NCBI GenBank assembly: GCA_030267325.1 | Contig: JAJDJS010000001.1 | Span: forward strand, 1-64,000 | DNA: 64,000 bases | Origin: Desulfosarcina sp. OttesenSCG-928-A07 | GTDB taxonomy: Bacteria; Desulfobacterota; Desulfobacteria; Desulfobacterales; Desulfosarcinaceae | Direction: 5' to 3' | Shown here: positions 55,265 to 63,332 of the stretch, piece by piece | Layout of the letters: the number at the start of each line of letters is the position of its first letter | Position numbering within the stretch: the stretch's first letter is position 1 | The notes under the pieces: generated by a model | The model's input: the letters and a program-made list of their open reading frames with translations, nothing else | Told to the model about the DNA's origin: nothing | Database searches by the model: none | Made by a program: the position numbers and the translations under genes

Positions 55265-55596
55265 GAAATACCTTTCAGAGAATGACGTGCCAAGTGCGGG
55301 GTGCGATTTGCGCTGTGGGTTTTCAGTACTTCTGATCAATGAAGTCCCAAGCTTTCTTTCTCACCCATCCTTTCTTGAAAACTCAAGCGTTTTATGCCAT
55401 ATGGCCGTGGTTGGCAAGGGCCGGACATCAGGATTTAGCGAGTCTGGATTCAGAATATGGCCCATTCGGATTTGGGCCTTGGCTGAAAAAGAGCATTTTC
55501 TTTTTCTCCCTCTTCCCATTTTGGTTTTTTATGGGACAGGGTCGGGGTGAGGGGGCTCAACATCAGGAAATACCATAGAAAACAGAGGAGCCGCAT
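55265..55596. other. Intergenic region between the small UGA gene and argJ
   Basis: About 330 bases without a supported gene. It contains a hairpin GGCCCA-8-TGGGCC (about 55457-55476) and a GGGACAGGGTCGGGGTGAGGGG string (about 55533-55554), a type of phrase often found in dispersed intergenic repeats. The divergent promoters of argJ and the truA operon should be here. Confidence 0.4.
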
Positions 55597-56784
55597 ATGA
55601 CGTCGCTGACCTGCAAGGGGTTTCGCGCTGGTGGGATCGCCGCTGGCATCAAGAAAAACGGCAATCCGGACCTGGGACTTCTGGTTTCAGACGTGCCCGC
55701 ACAGGTGGCGGCGGTTTTTACCACCAATAAAGTTCAGGCAGCGCCGGTGCTCTTGGACCGGGAGCGCGTCAAATCCGGTACAGCCCGGGCCATTATCGTC
55801 AATTCCGGAAACGCCAATTGCTATACCGGAAAAGCGGGGATGGAGGCGGCCGTGACGGTAACCGCCGCTGCGGCAAAGGCCCTTGATATCCCTGAAGATC
55901 AGGTGCTGGCAGCCTCCACCGGTGTGATTGGCGCGCCTTTTCCCACGTCAACCCTGACAAACGCCATTCCCCGCCTGATCGATGCGCTGGATGAAAGCCG
56001 CATGATGGATCTGGCCCATGCCATCATGACCACCGACACCCGGCCCAAGGCAGGCGTCCGGGAAGTCATTTCCGGCGGCACTGTGTATCGCATTGTGGCG
56101 GTTGCCAAGGGCGCGGGCATGATCCGGCCGGATATGGCCACCATGCTCTGCTTTGCCTGTACGGACGCCCACATGGCTCATGGCGACGACCTCCGGATCG
56201 CTTTGAAACAGGCGGTTGATGTTTCCTTTAACCGGATCACCATTGACGGTGACACCAGCACCAATGACACAGCCATTCTCATGGCTGGCGGCGCATCGGG
56301 CGTCCGGATTGAAACCGAGGCGGATAAAGCCGAATTCCAGCGGCAATTAAATGACCTGTTCGTGGACCTGGCCCGGCAGATGGTCAAGGACGGGGAAGGG
56401 GTCACCAAGGTGGTGGATCTGACCATACGCGGTGCCCGAACCAATGCCGACGCCTTCCGGGTGGCAGACACCATTGCCCATTCACCGCTTGTGAAAACCG
56501 CTTTTTTTGGGGAAGACGCCAACTGGGGCCGGATCATCGCCGCAGCCGGGCGCGCAGGTGTGGATCTGGACCCGGACCGGCTGGATCTTTATTTTGATGA
56601 TGTCCAGATGGTAAAATCCGGAGCCGGATGCGGTTCGGAGGCTGAGGCCAGGGCGTCCCGGGTACTGAAAAAGCCGGAATTTTCCGTGACCTTGGACCTG
56701 AATCAGGGAAATGGGGTGGCATCTCTTTTGACCTGCGACTTTTCACTGGATTATGTCAAAATCAATGCAGACTATCGTTCCTGA
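55597..56784 (+). CDS. argJ: Bifunctional glutamate N-acetyltransferase/N-acetylglutamate synthase ArgJ
   Basis: A 395-aa enzyme recycling the acetyl group in arginine synthesis. It is a self-cleaving Ntn-like protein: the cleavage site is Ala-Thr in GMIRPDMATMLCFACTDA, with the Thr becoming the N-terminal nucleophile of the beta chain. Other blocks are VNSGNANCYTGKAG, TIDGDTSTNDTAILMA and AFFGEDANWGRIIAAAGRAG. AGAGGAG lies just upstream of the ATG. argC of the same pathway is 4 kb away on the other strand. Confidence 0.94.
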   Translation: MTSLTCKGFRAGGIAAGIKKNGNPDLGLLVSDVPAQVAAVFTTNKVQAAPVLLDRERVKSGTARAIIVNSGNANCYTGKAGMEAAVTVTAAAAKALDIPEDQVLAASTGVIGAPFPTSTLTNAIPRLIDALDESRMMDLAHAIMTTDTRPKAGVREVISGGTVYRIVAVAKGAGMIRPDMATMLCFACTDAHMAHGDDLRIALKQAVDVSFNRITIDGDTSTNDTAILMAGGASGVRIETEADKAEFQRQLNDLFVDLARQMVKDGEGVTKVVDLTIRGARTNADAFRVADTIAHSPLVKTAFFGEDANWGRIIAAAGRAGVDLDPDRLDLYFDDVQMVKSGAGCGSEAEARASRVLKKPEFSVTLDLNQGNGVASLLTCDFSLDYVKINADYRS

Positions 56785-56835
56785 TTCTTCCGCGCCGAAC
56801 CTTTCTGTTTCCGGCCAAACGCCGCCGGGTCTGGA

Positions 56836-57549
56836 ATGACCCAGGTCCGGCTCCAGAAATATTTGTCCCAGGTGGGCGCCTGTTCCAGAAGGCAGGGCGA
56901 AGCCTTTATTCTGGCCGGCCGGGTCACGGTGAACGGCCGGCCCGTTACCACCCTGGGTACCCGCATTGACCCGGAAACCGATGCGGTTTGTCTGGACGGG
57001 GCAAGGGTATCGCTTCCGGAGGACCATCTTTATATCATGCTCAACAAGCCGGTGGGGGTGGTCACCAGCTGCCGGCACAGGGGAGAACCGGTGGTGACGG
57101 ACCTTATCGATCTTCCCCGGCGACTATTTCCCGTGGGCCGACTGGACAAGGATTCCACCGGTCTCTTGTTGATGACAAGTGACGGCCGGATTCATCATCA
57201 GCTCCTTCATCCGCGTTTTGATCACGAAAAAACCTATGAGGTGACCGTCAGATACCCCATTGATGACGCCAGTCTGGACCAGATGGCCGTTGGTATATTG
57301 CTGGACGGAACCCTGACCCGTCCGGCGACAATCCAGCGCCTTTCCGCCCGGCGTTTCCGGATGGTCCTCATGGAAGGCCGGAACCGTCAGATCCGGCGAA
57401 TGGTTCAGGCCGTTGGAAACCGGGTGGACCGGCTTAATCGCATCGAAATGGCCGGGTTGTCCCTTGGCGATCTTCGGCCGGGAAAATGGCGCTACCTGAC
57501 AGAAAAGGAAGTCCGTCGTCTTCGGACAAGGGCAGGGCTGCAGTCTTAA
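56836..57549 (+). CDS. RluB/RsuA-family rRNA pseudouridine synthase
   Basis: A 237-aa protein with an N-terminal S4 RNA-binding domain (RLQKYLSQVGACSRRQGEAFI, GRVTVNGRPV) and a pseudouridine synthase domain with catalytic Asp in FPVGRLDKDSTGLLLMT, then YEVTVR and EGRNRQIRRM. It modifies ribosomal RNA; RluB (U2605 of 23S) is the most likely relative, but RluE/RluF/RsuA cannot be excluded. It is 51 bases after argJ. Confidence 0.88.
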   Translation: MTQVRLQKYLSQVGACSRRQGEAFILAGRVTVNGRPVTTLGTRIDPETDAVCLDGARVSLPEDHLYIMLNKPVGVVTSCRHRGEPVVTDLIDLPRRLFPVGRLDKDSTGLLLMTSDGRIHHQLLHPRFDHEKTYEVTVRYPIDDASLDQMAVGILLDGTLTRPATIQRLSARRFRMVLMEGRNRQIRRMVQAVGNRVDRLNRIEMAGLSLGDLRPGKWRYLTEKEVRRLRTRAGLQS

Positions 57550-57590
57550 AGAAAGATCACGAACCGCAGAAAAGCCAGGAGAAATCACCC

Positions 57591-58904
57591 ATGGTAAGCT
57601 TTACGGCCCTTTTGGAAAAAAAAGAAAAAATTGCGGTGGTAGGCCTGGGGTATGTGGGACTGCCATTGGCGGTTCAACTGGCCCGGCATTTTGCGGTGGT
57701 GGGATATGATCATAATGTCCGGCGCATTGATGAACTGAAATCCGGCCGGGATCGTACCCTGGAAGTGACGGATGCGGAAATGGCCGCTGTCACGATGCAC
57801 TACACCCATGATCCCAAAATCCTGAACCAGTGCCGGCTGATCATTGTGGCGGTACCGACGCCCATTGATCAATACCGCATTCCGGACCTCACACCCCTTC
57901 GCAGTGCCTCCCATGCCACCGGCCGCCATATGGCCCGGGGAACCTGTGTGGTGTTTGAATCTACGGTTTATCCAGGCGCCACCGAGGAGGTCTGTATTCC
58001 CATTCTGGAAAAGGCATCCGGACTTGTCTTTGGAAAAGAGTTTACGGTTGGATATTCACCGGAGCGGGTCAATCCCGGAGATAAGATCCATACCGTGGAC
58101 AAGATCATCAAAATTGTTTCCGGATCCGATGCCGCCACAGCGGAACTTCTGGGCAAGGTATATGGCACGGTTGTGACCGCCGGAATTCATATGGCGCCGA
58201 CCTTAAAAGTGGCAGAAGCGGCCAAAGCCATTGAAAATACCCAACGGGATCTCAACATTGCGTTGATGAACGAGCTGGCAATGATTTTTGATATCATGGG
58301 AATCGACACGTCGGCTGTTCTGGAAGCTGCCGGAACCAAGTGGAATTTTCTTCCCTTTCGTCCGGGCCTGGTGGGGGGGCACTGCATTGGCGTGGATCCC
58401 TACTATCTCACCTTCAAGGCTGAATCCATGGGGTATCATCCGGAGATGATTCTTGCCGGTCGACGCATCAACGACGGCATGGGAAAATATGTGGCCGAAC
58501 GAACCGTGAAACTCATGATCCAGGAAGGAAAGCAGATCAACCACACCCGTGTGGGTGTTTTGGGGCTGACCTTCAAAGAAAACGTGCCGGACCTCAGAAA
58601 TACCCGGGTGGTGGATATCATTGCCGAACTGGAAGATTACGGGGTAACGGTCAAGGTGCACGATCCCCTGGCATACCCGGAGGAGGCAAAGGCCTATTAT
58701 GGGATTGAACTGTCTTCCCTTGAGGAAGTGGCCGGCGTGGATGCGGTGGTGATGGCCGTGGCCCACGATGGGTACCGGAAAATGGGCCTTAAGGCAATTG
58801 CCGGACTGTGCGGCCGCCACAATCATCCGGTGATGGTGGATGTCAAGAGTCTGTTTGATCCGGAAGATGCCCGAAAGGCAGGAATTGCCTACTGGCGGCT
58901 TTAA
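57591..58904 (+). CDS. UDP-sugar 6-dehydrogenase (TviB/WbpA-like)
   Basis: A 437-aa NAD-dependent dehydrogenase producing a UDP-hexuronic acid for surface polysaccharide. The N-terminal Rossmann motif is IAVVGLGYVGLPLAVQLA, then VPTPID, VFESTVYPGATEE and the catalytic Cys in GLVGGHCIGVDPYYLTFKAE. The C-terminal domain has VLGLTFKENVPDLRNTR. Closest in style to UDP-GlcNAc/GalNAc dehydrogenases (TviB/VipA, WbpA) rather than UDP-glucose dehydrogenase. The ATG at 57591 has AGGAG upstream and begins the conserved N-terminus; the longer frame from 57486 overlaps the pseudouridine synthase gene. Confidence 0.9.
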   Translation: MVSFTALLEKKEKIAVVGLGYVGLPLAVQLARHFAVVGYDHNVRRIDELKSGRDRTLEVTDAEMAAVTMHYTHDPKILNQCRLIIVAVPTPIDQYRIPDLTPLRSASHATGRHMARGTCVVFESTVYPGATEEVCIPILEKASGLVFGKEFTVGYSPERVNPGDKIHTVDKIIKIVSGSDAATAELLGKVYGTVVTAGIHMAPTLKVAEAAKAIENTQRDLNIALMNELAMIFDIMGIDTSAVLEAAGTKWNFLPFRPGLVGGHCIGVDPYYLTFKAESMGYHPEMILAGRRINDGMGKYVAERTVKLMIQEGKQINHTRVGVLGLTFKENVPDLRNTRVVDIIAELEDYGVTVKVHDPLAYPEEAKAYYGIELSSLEEVAGVDAVVMAVAHDGYRKMGLKAIAGLCGRHNHPVMVDVKSLFDPEDARKAGIAYWRL

Positions 58905-58946
58905 GTGAAGCGCGAAAGCTATTGAAAGTTATCGGATCCATAGGCC

Positions 58947-58974
58947 AAGCCGGCCGGGCCCTTCTCCGGCCTTT
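58947..58974 (+). terminator. Possible terminator after the UDP-sugar dehydrogenase gene
   Basis: AAGCCGG / CCGGCCTT arms around a C-rich loop are followed by TCT, about 45 bases after the stop. The T-run is short, so function is uncertain. Confidence 0.4.
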
Positions 58975-59032
58975 CTAGTCGGAAAAGAGAAGGGCGCCTC
59001 ATCTCAACATCAAATCCTAGGATTAAATTCCG

Positions 59033-59374
59033 TTATTTTTCTTCGGTAAGGGTGCAGGTGTCGATGATGCCGCCGGTTTTGACATCCCGTATCGTTGCTT
59101 CATCGCCTTTTTCCCACCACTCCTGGGTGCTGTCGGAATACCGGGCGCCACTGGCGGAAATGGCCCGGTTCAGTTCGAAGGCCTGTTCCCCGTAAGTCAC
59201 GGTGATGACATCTTCTGCAACCGATACAACACTTGCGGATTCTCCGCTTTGGCATTGATAGTGCCTTGCGTTTTCCATGGCTTCATCACGTTCTTCACTT
59301 CCAAGAGTTCCGCAGCCGGTGAAGCAGAATACCACCCCGGTGATAAACAAAAGTGCGGCAATGTGTTTTTTCAT
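59033..59374 (-). CDS. MliC-like lysozyme inhibitor lipoprotein
   Basis: A 113-aa lipoprotein: signal MKKHIAALLFITGVVFCFTGC with lipobox Cys, then an MliC/PliC domain (YQCQSGESASVVSVAEDVIT; AFELNRAISASGARYSDS; WWEKGDEATI). MliC-type proteins inhibit C-type lysozymes at the periplasmic or outer membrane face. The ATG at 59374 starts the signal peptide; the frame is open to 59488 but the extension has no signal. A perfect palindrome AATCCTAGGATT lies just downstream. Confidence 0.75.
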   Translation of the reverse strand: MKKHIAALLFITGVVFCFTGCGTLGSEERDEAMENARHYQCQSGESASVVSVAEDVITVTYGEQAFELNRAISASGARYSDSTQEWWEKGDEATIRDVKTGGIIDTCTLTEEK

Positions 59375-59456
59375 GGCGCATCCTTCTGATTGGGTTTCTG
59401 ATAGTGGGAAGGGGGGTTGAAACCACCGTATGGCGGTGTGCCTGCTGTCAGGACAA

Positions 59457-59484
59457 TCATGCCTGCCGGGTGAGGGCAGGCATG
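59457..59484. repeat. Hairpin-forming palindrome
   Basis: ATGCCTGCC-6-GGGCAGGCAT arms lie between folD and the MliC-like gene. There is no T-run on either strand, so it is more likely a dispersed palindromic repeat than a terminator. Confidence 0.5.
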
Positions 59485-59518
59485 ACAAGGGTCTCGAAAA
59501 AGGACGGATCCGTACGGA

Positions 59519-60427
59519 TTATTGGATGCCCAGTTTGAACTTCAGTGACTTCAAGGTGTTGAGCATCAGCATGGTAATGGTCATGGGGCCAACGCCGCCG
59601 GGAACCGGGGTGATGGAACCGGCAATTTCCTTTGCCGCATCAAAGTCCACATCGCCTTTGAGAATGGCCACTTTCTGGCCGGTTTTTTCGCTGACTTTTT
59701 CGCCGACCCGGTTTACGCCCACATCAATCACGCAGGAGCCGGGTTTGATCCATTCGGGTTTCACAAGGCCCGGCACGCCGGCGGCAACAATGAGAATGTC
59801 CGCCCGTTTGCAGTGGGCGGCAAGGTCTTTGGTGCGGGTGTGAACAATCGTTACCGTGGAGTTGGCGCCTTTTCCCTTCTGGACCATCATGATGGCAATG
59901 GGTTTGCCGACGATGTTGGATCGGCCGACGACCACCACCTCGGCGCCGCTGGTTTCAACACCGGCGCGCACGATCATTTCCTGGATACCGGCAGGTGTAC
60001 AGGGCGGAAATTTCACTTCATCGCCGCCGATCATCAGCCGGCCCACGTTTACCGGATGGAAGCCGTCCACATCTTTATCCGGATCAATGGCGTTGAGCAC
60101 TTTTTTCTCGTCAATGTGCTTGGGAAGGGGAAGTTGGACCAGAATGCCGTTGATGCTGTCGTCCTTGTTGTATTTGTCGATCAGCGCCAACAGATCTGCT
60201 TCGGAAATATCGACCGGTTGACTGTCCTGGATTTCTTTGAACCCCACCCGGTGGGCGGTTTTGATTTTGAGGGTTACGTAGGAAATGGAAGCGGGGTTTT
60301 CACCCACGAGAATAGTGACCAGTCCGGGAACAACGCCGTGTTTTTCCTTGATGGCTTTGACTTCGGCGGTAATTTCTTCAAGAATCTGTTCCCGAATTTC
60401 GGTCCCCATAATAAGCTTTGCTGTCAT
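59519..60427 (-). CDS. folD: Methylenetetrahydrofolate dehydrogenase/cyclohydrolase FolD
   Basis: A 302-aa bifunctional enzyme interconverting methylene-THF and formyl-THF, used in one-carbon metabolism and the Wood-Ljungdahl pathway of many sulfate reducers. Seen: VGENPASISYVTLKIKTAHRVG with the catalytic Lys, GILVQLPLPKHI, the NADP-binding VVVGRSNIVGKPIA and TPVPGGVGPMTITML. The start at 60427 has GGAGAAGG upstream; the longer frame to 60508 is not supported. Confidence 0.95.
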   Translation of the reverse strand: MTAKLIMGTEIREQILEEITAEVKAIKEKHGVVPGLVTILVGENPASISYVTLKIKTAHRVGFKEIQDSQPVDISEADLLALIDKYNKDDSINGILVQLPLPKHIDEKKVLNAIDPDKDVDGFHPVNVGRLMIGGDEVKFPPCTPAGIQEMIVRAGVETSGAEVVVVGRSNIVGKPIAIMMVQKGKGANSTVTIVHTRTKDLAAHCKRADILIVAAGVPGLVKPEWIKPGSCVIDVGVNRVGEKVSEKTGQKVAILKGDVDFDAAKEIAGSITPVPGGVGPMTITMLMLNTLKSLKFKLGIQ

Positions 60428-60618
60428 TCGTCCTTCTCCTTTCACGGTAAACGTCAGTGGTATCTGTTTGCGGCGCAAGCATATCCGCGATATCCGATGG
60501 TGAATCAATGATGCTGAAAACAGGTCAGAATGGGATTTTTTGTCTGTGGATAACGAATGGTCAAGACGACTTTCGTTTAGTGTAAATTCGGCGGAATGTC
60601 AACAATCTGCGGTTCCGG

Positions 60619-61656
60619 CTATAACGGCCATGGCACCATGGAAAGTCCGGCGGTTTCCGCAAAACCGAACATGCGGTTCATGTTCTGAACCGCCTGCCCG
60701 GAAGCGCCCTTGACCAGGTTATCAATGGCAGAAAGAAGGGTCACCCGGCCTCTGTCTGGGTCCACAAACCAGGCAATGTCACAGAAATTGCTTCCCCGGA
60801 CAGAAAGGGCATCAGGCCATTGTTTTTCGGGCAAAAGCCGGACAAACGGTTTGCCCTCATAAAAATCCGTGAGACACTCCCGGATTTGGGCGGCATGGGT
60901 TCCGGGCATCAGGCCGGCATAGAGGGTACTTTGCATACCCCGGGTGATGGGAACAAGGTGGGGAACAAAGGTGATGCGGACGGGTCTTCCGGCGGCATCG
61001 GAGAGTTTTTCTTCCATTTCCGGTGTGTGGCGGTGTCCATCCACCTTGTAGGCCTTGAAGGATTCGTTGACCTGGCAAAAGTGGGTGGCGGCGGTGGCTT
61101 CCCGGCCCGCGCCGCTCACACCGGATTTGCAGTCGGCGATCAGGGTGGCGGGGTCAATGAGATTTTCTTTGACAAGGGGAATCAGCGGCAGCAGAACGCT
61201 GGTGGGGTAGCATCCGGGATTGCCGATGAGCCGCGCGTTTTTTGTGTCTTCCCCATAAACTTCCGTGAGGCCGTAAACCGCTTCGGACAAAAGATCCGGA
61301 CAGGTGTGGGGCTGATAATGGGCTTCATAGGCATGTCTGTTATGAAAGCGGAAATCCGCAGACAGATCCACCACCCGGCATCCGGCTGAAATCAGTTCCG
61401 GCGCCAGGGTCATGGATACCTTGTGGGGAAGCGCCAGAAAGACGACATCCGCATTTTCGGCAATGAGATCCGGGTCATTGGCCTGGCAAACCAGATCCAC
61501 CCTGCCGTTAAATGACGGATAAAGAGCGGCAAATGAAGTTCCCGCAAATTGACGGGAGGTGAGCATCGTCAGTTTGACATCCGGATGGCCGGAAAGAAGA
61601 CGAACCAGTTCAGCACCCGCATATCCGGTGGCGCCGACAACTGCTGCGCGAATCAT
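60619..61656 (-). CDS. argC: N-acetyl-gamma-glutamyl-phosphate reductase ArgC
   Basis: A 345-aa NADPH-dependent reductase of arginine synthesis. N-terminal Rossmann motif AAVVGATGYAGAELVRLLSGHP, ALPHKVSMTLAP, and the catalytic Cys in GNPGCYPTSVLLPLIPL; then KSGVSGAGR, HRHTPEME and PHLVPITRGM. The size matches the long ArgC type. GGGGAA lies before the ATG. It follows folD in the same direction after about 190 bases. Confidence 0.95.
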   Translation of the reverse strand: MIRAAVVGATGYAGAELVRLLSGHPDVKLTMLTSRQFAGTSFAALYPSFNGRVDLVCQANDPDLIAENADVVFLALPHKVSMTLAPELISAGCRVVDLSADFRFHNRHAYEAHYQPHTCPDLLSEAVYGLTEVYGEDTKNARLIGNPGCYPTSVLLPLIPLVKENLIDPATLIADCKSGVSGAGREATAATHFCQVNESFKAYKVDGHRHTPEMEEKLSDAAGRPVRITFVPHLVPITRGMQSTLYAGLMPGTHAAQIRECLTDFYEGKPFVRLLPEKQWPDALSVRGSNFCDIAWFVDPDRGRVTLLSAIDNLVKGASGQAVQNMNRMFGFAETAGLSMVPWPL

Positions 61657-62004
61657 GGGAGTTCCCCTTTTTCAGAGTCAAGTTAATTTAAAAAAGGCCT
61701 ACCATGCGGCCCCTTGTTTTTCAATGTGATTTTCCAGTCGATTCAGGACAATCGCTTGAAAAAAGTCAAGCATTTCAGCTTTTAACTGGATTCCCGCATG
61801 CACGGGAATGACGGGAAATGAATGAAGCTGCGGTCAAAATGGCAGTTTATTGAAGATGCGCGGTATAATCCGGTGCCAAAGAAAAGCCCCCCATGAACTT
61901 TCGCCGCATCATCTGGTGGGGTTACCGGCACATGGGGGGCGTCCTCTTTTTGCCCGGCGTCATACAAATCAGCACCGGGGCGGGATGTTGTCCGTATTGA
62001 AAAT
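61657..62004. other. Intergenic region upstream of argC with a dRS3-like palindrome
   Basis: About 350 bases without a supported gene. At 61788-61812 GGATTCCCGC-ATGCACGGGAATGAC resembles the short GATTCCCGC...GCGGGAATC palindromes (dRS3-like) dispersed in many genomes. Beyond it are fragments similar to the adjacent tandem repeat. Confidence 0.4.
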
Positions 62005-62460
62005 GGTGGGATACGCTTCGCATTCGTGCCATATGGTGGCACCGCATTGACACAACCTGTGGATTCATCCGAACCTTTTGTGTCACGAAGCTTCACCCAC
62101 CCTACATCCATCTGAATTTATTAAAAAATCGTATGGTGGGATGCGCTTCGTATTCGTGCCATAGGGTGGTCCAAAATTTACATAACCTGTTGATTCAACT
62201 GAAGATTTTGAGTCTCGAAGCTTCATCCACCCTACATCCATCTGAATTTATTAAAAAATCGTAGGGTGGGTGGAGCGAGGCGAGGCCGCCAGGCCGAGAT
62301 TCGCGCATCCCACCAAAACGACAGAATTCCTTTTAAAAATGGTGGGATACGCTTTGCACTCATTTCATATGGACATATCATGTTTGCGCAACATGCAAAT
62401 TCAACCGAACCTTTTGCGTCGCGAAGCTTCGCCCACCCTACGATTTCTGAAATATTTACG
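62005..62460. repeat. 130-bp tandem repeat array with GTAGGGTGGG inverted ends
   Basis: The block beginning GGTGGGAT-CGCTTCG-ATTCGTGCCATA recurs at 62005 and 62135, and GGTGGG again at 62265, giving an exact 130-base period. Each unit ends with CCACCCTACATCCATCTGAA and an AT-rich TTTATTAAAAAATCGTA junction. A fourth, diverged block starts at 62341. Units begin GTAGGGTGGG and end CCCACCCTAC, so each is a terminal inverted repeat like a MITE. No coding capacity is supported. Confidence 0.75.
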
Positions 62461-62472
62461 AAAGATTATACG

Positions 62473-62811
62473 TTATCTCACGGGCGTATCGCTCGATCCC
62501 TTCATGGTAATATCAACCCGTGCATTGCCATTGTTGGGAATCGACCGCCTGCCGATGCTGTTGCCATTCACAAATACTTCCACGCTCTTGCCGCATGCAC
62601 CGTCGCCAAGCTCCAGGTTATAATACCCATCTCTGGGATAGGCTGTGTTGCTGTTCCAGCTTGTGCTGACCCTGACCGTGCCGTCGACCTTGGAACCATC
62701 GGTACGCGTGGCCGTGCCTTCAATCCCGCAGGCAAAGGAAATGCCCGGCAAAACCGCAAGACCCACAAAAAGAACAATACTGACAAAGACAAAACGAACG
62801 GGGTGTTTCAT
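62473..62811 (-). CDS. Small secreted protein, possible beta-sandwich
   Basis: A 112-aa protein with a clear signal peptide (FVSIVLFVGLAVLPGISFAC) and a short mature domain (GTATRTDGSKVDGTVRVSTS; YPRDGYYNLELGDGACGKSV; FVNGNSIGRRSIP) that reads like a carboxypeptidase-regulatory or transthyretin-like beta-sandwich. Two Cys may form a disulfide. Function unknown. AAGGAGA precedes the ATG. It lies next to the tandem repeats, probably as a single-gene unit. Confidence 0.65.
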   Translation of the reverse strand: MKHPVRFVFVSIVLFVGLAVLPGISFACGIEGTATRTDGSKVDGTVRVSTSWNSNTAYPRDGYYNLELGDGACGKSVEVFVNGNSIGRRSIPNNGNARVDITMKGSSDTPVR

Positions 62812-63332
62812 GACGCTCTCCTTCTGTTTGGGTGTTATGAATGATCCACGGTTCCCGAAAGTTATGGACCACGGGAAGTCTGAATCGGTAAATCAATTGC
62901 AACATTCAGGCGGCGGGACGACGATGCAAAAGGGCCGACGCACCACAAAGCGTGGGCTTCGGCAAACCACACAGCAACAGCGCGTCTTTTAAAAAAGGCG
63001 CGCTATGTGACGGAGCTGAAGAGAGAGCAAAACTGATGCCGAGATATATCGGCCCATAATTCGGGTTGGATAGAACGTTGGCATCCGGCTTTTACCCCGT
63101 TCCTGTACACTTCTCTTTTCTTGAAATAGTATACGCTGACAAGAAAAACAGAGTCTGACTGCAAAGTTTAAAATATGATGGATTCGCTGTGGGTAGCCCA
63201 ATGTTGGGTCGATGTCAAGGCGGACACAATCCGTGGATGAAACGCCTCCATGCCCCTTATTGAGGATTGCGCGAGATTGCCTTTGGGGCGGGATTCTGCC
63301 ATATTTTCCCCAAAAACAGGAAAGGATAATTT
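62812..63332. other. Intergenic region before the tyrosine phosphatase gene
   Basis: About 520 bases without a supported gene; short ORFs in both directions show no domains. A palindromic string AGCGCGTCTTTT / AAAAAAGGCGCGCT (62979-63004) could act as a hairpin. The phosphatase promoter is expected near the right end; AAAGGA precedes its ATG. Confidence 0.4.

Noticed and set aside
62005..62460. CRISPR-like or coding interpretation of the 130-bp repeats
   Set aside because: The units are long, with inverted ends and almost no unique spacer; ORFs through them are shadows of the repeat.
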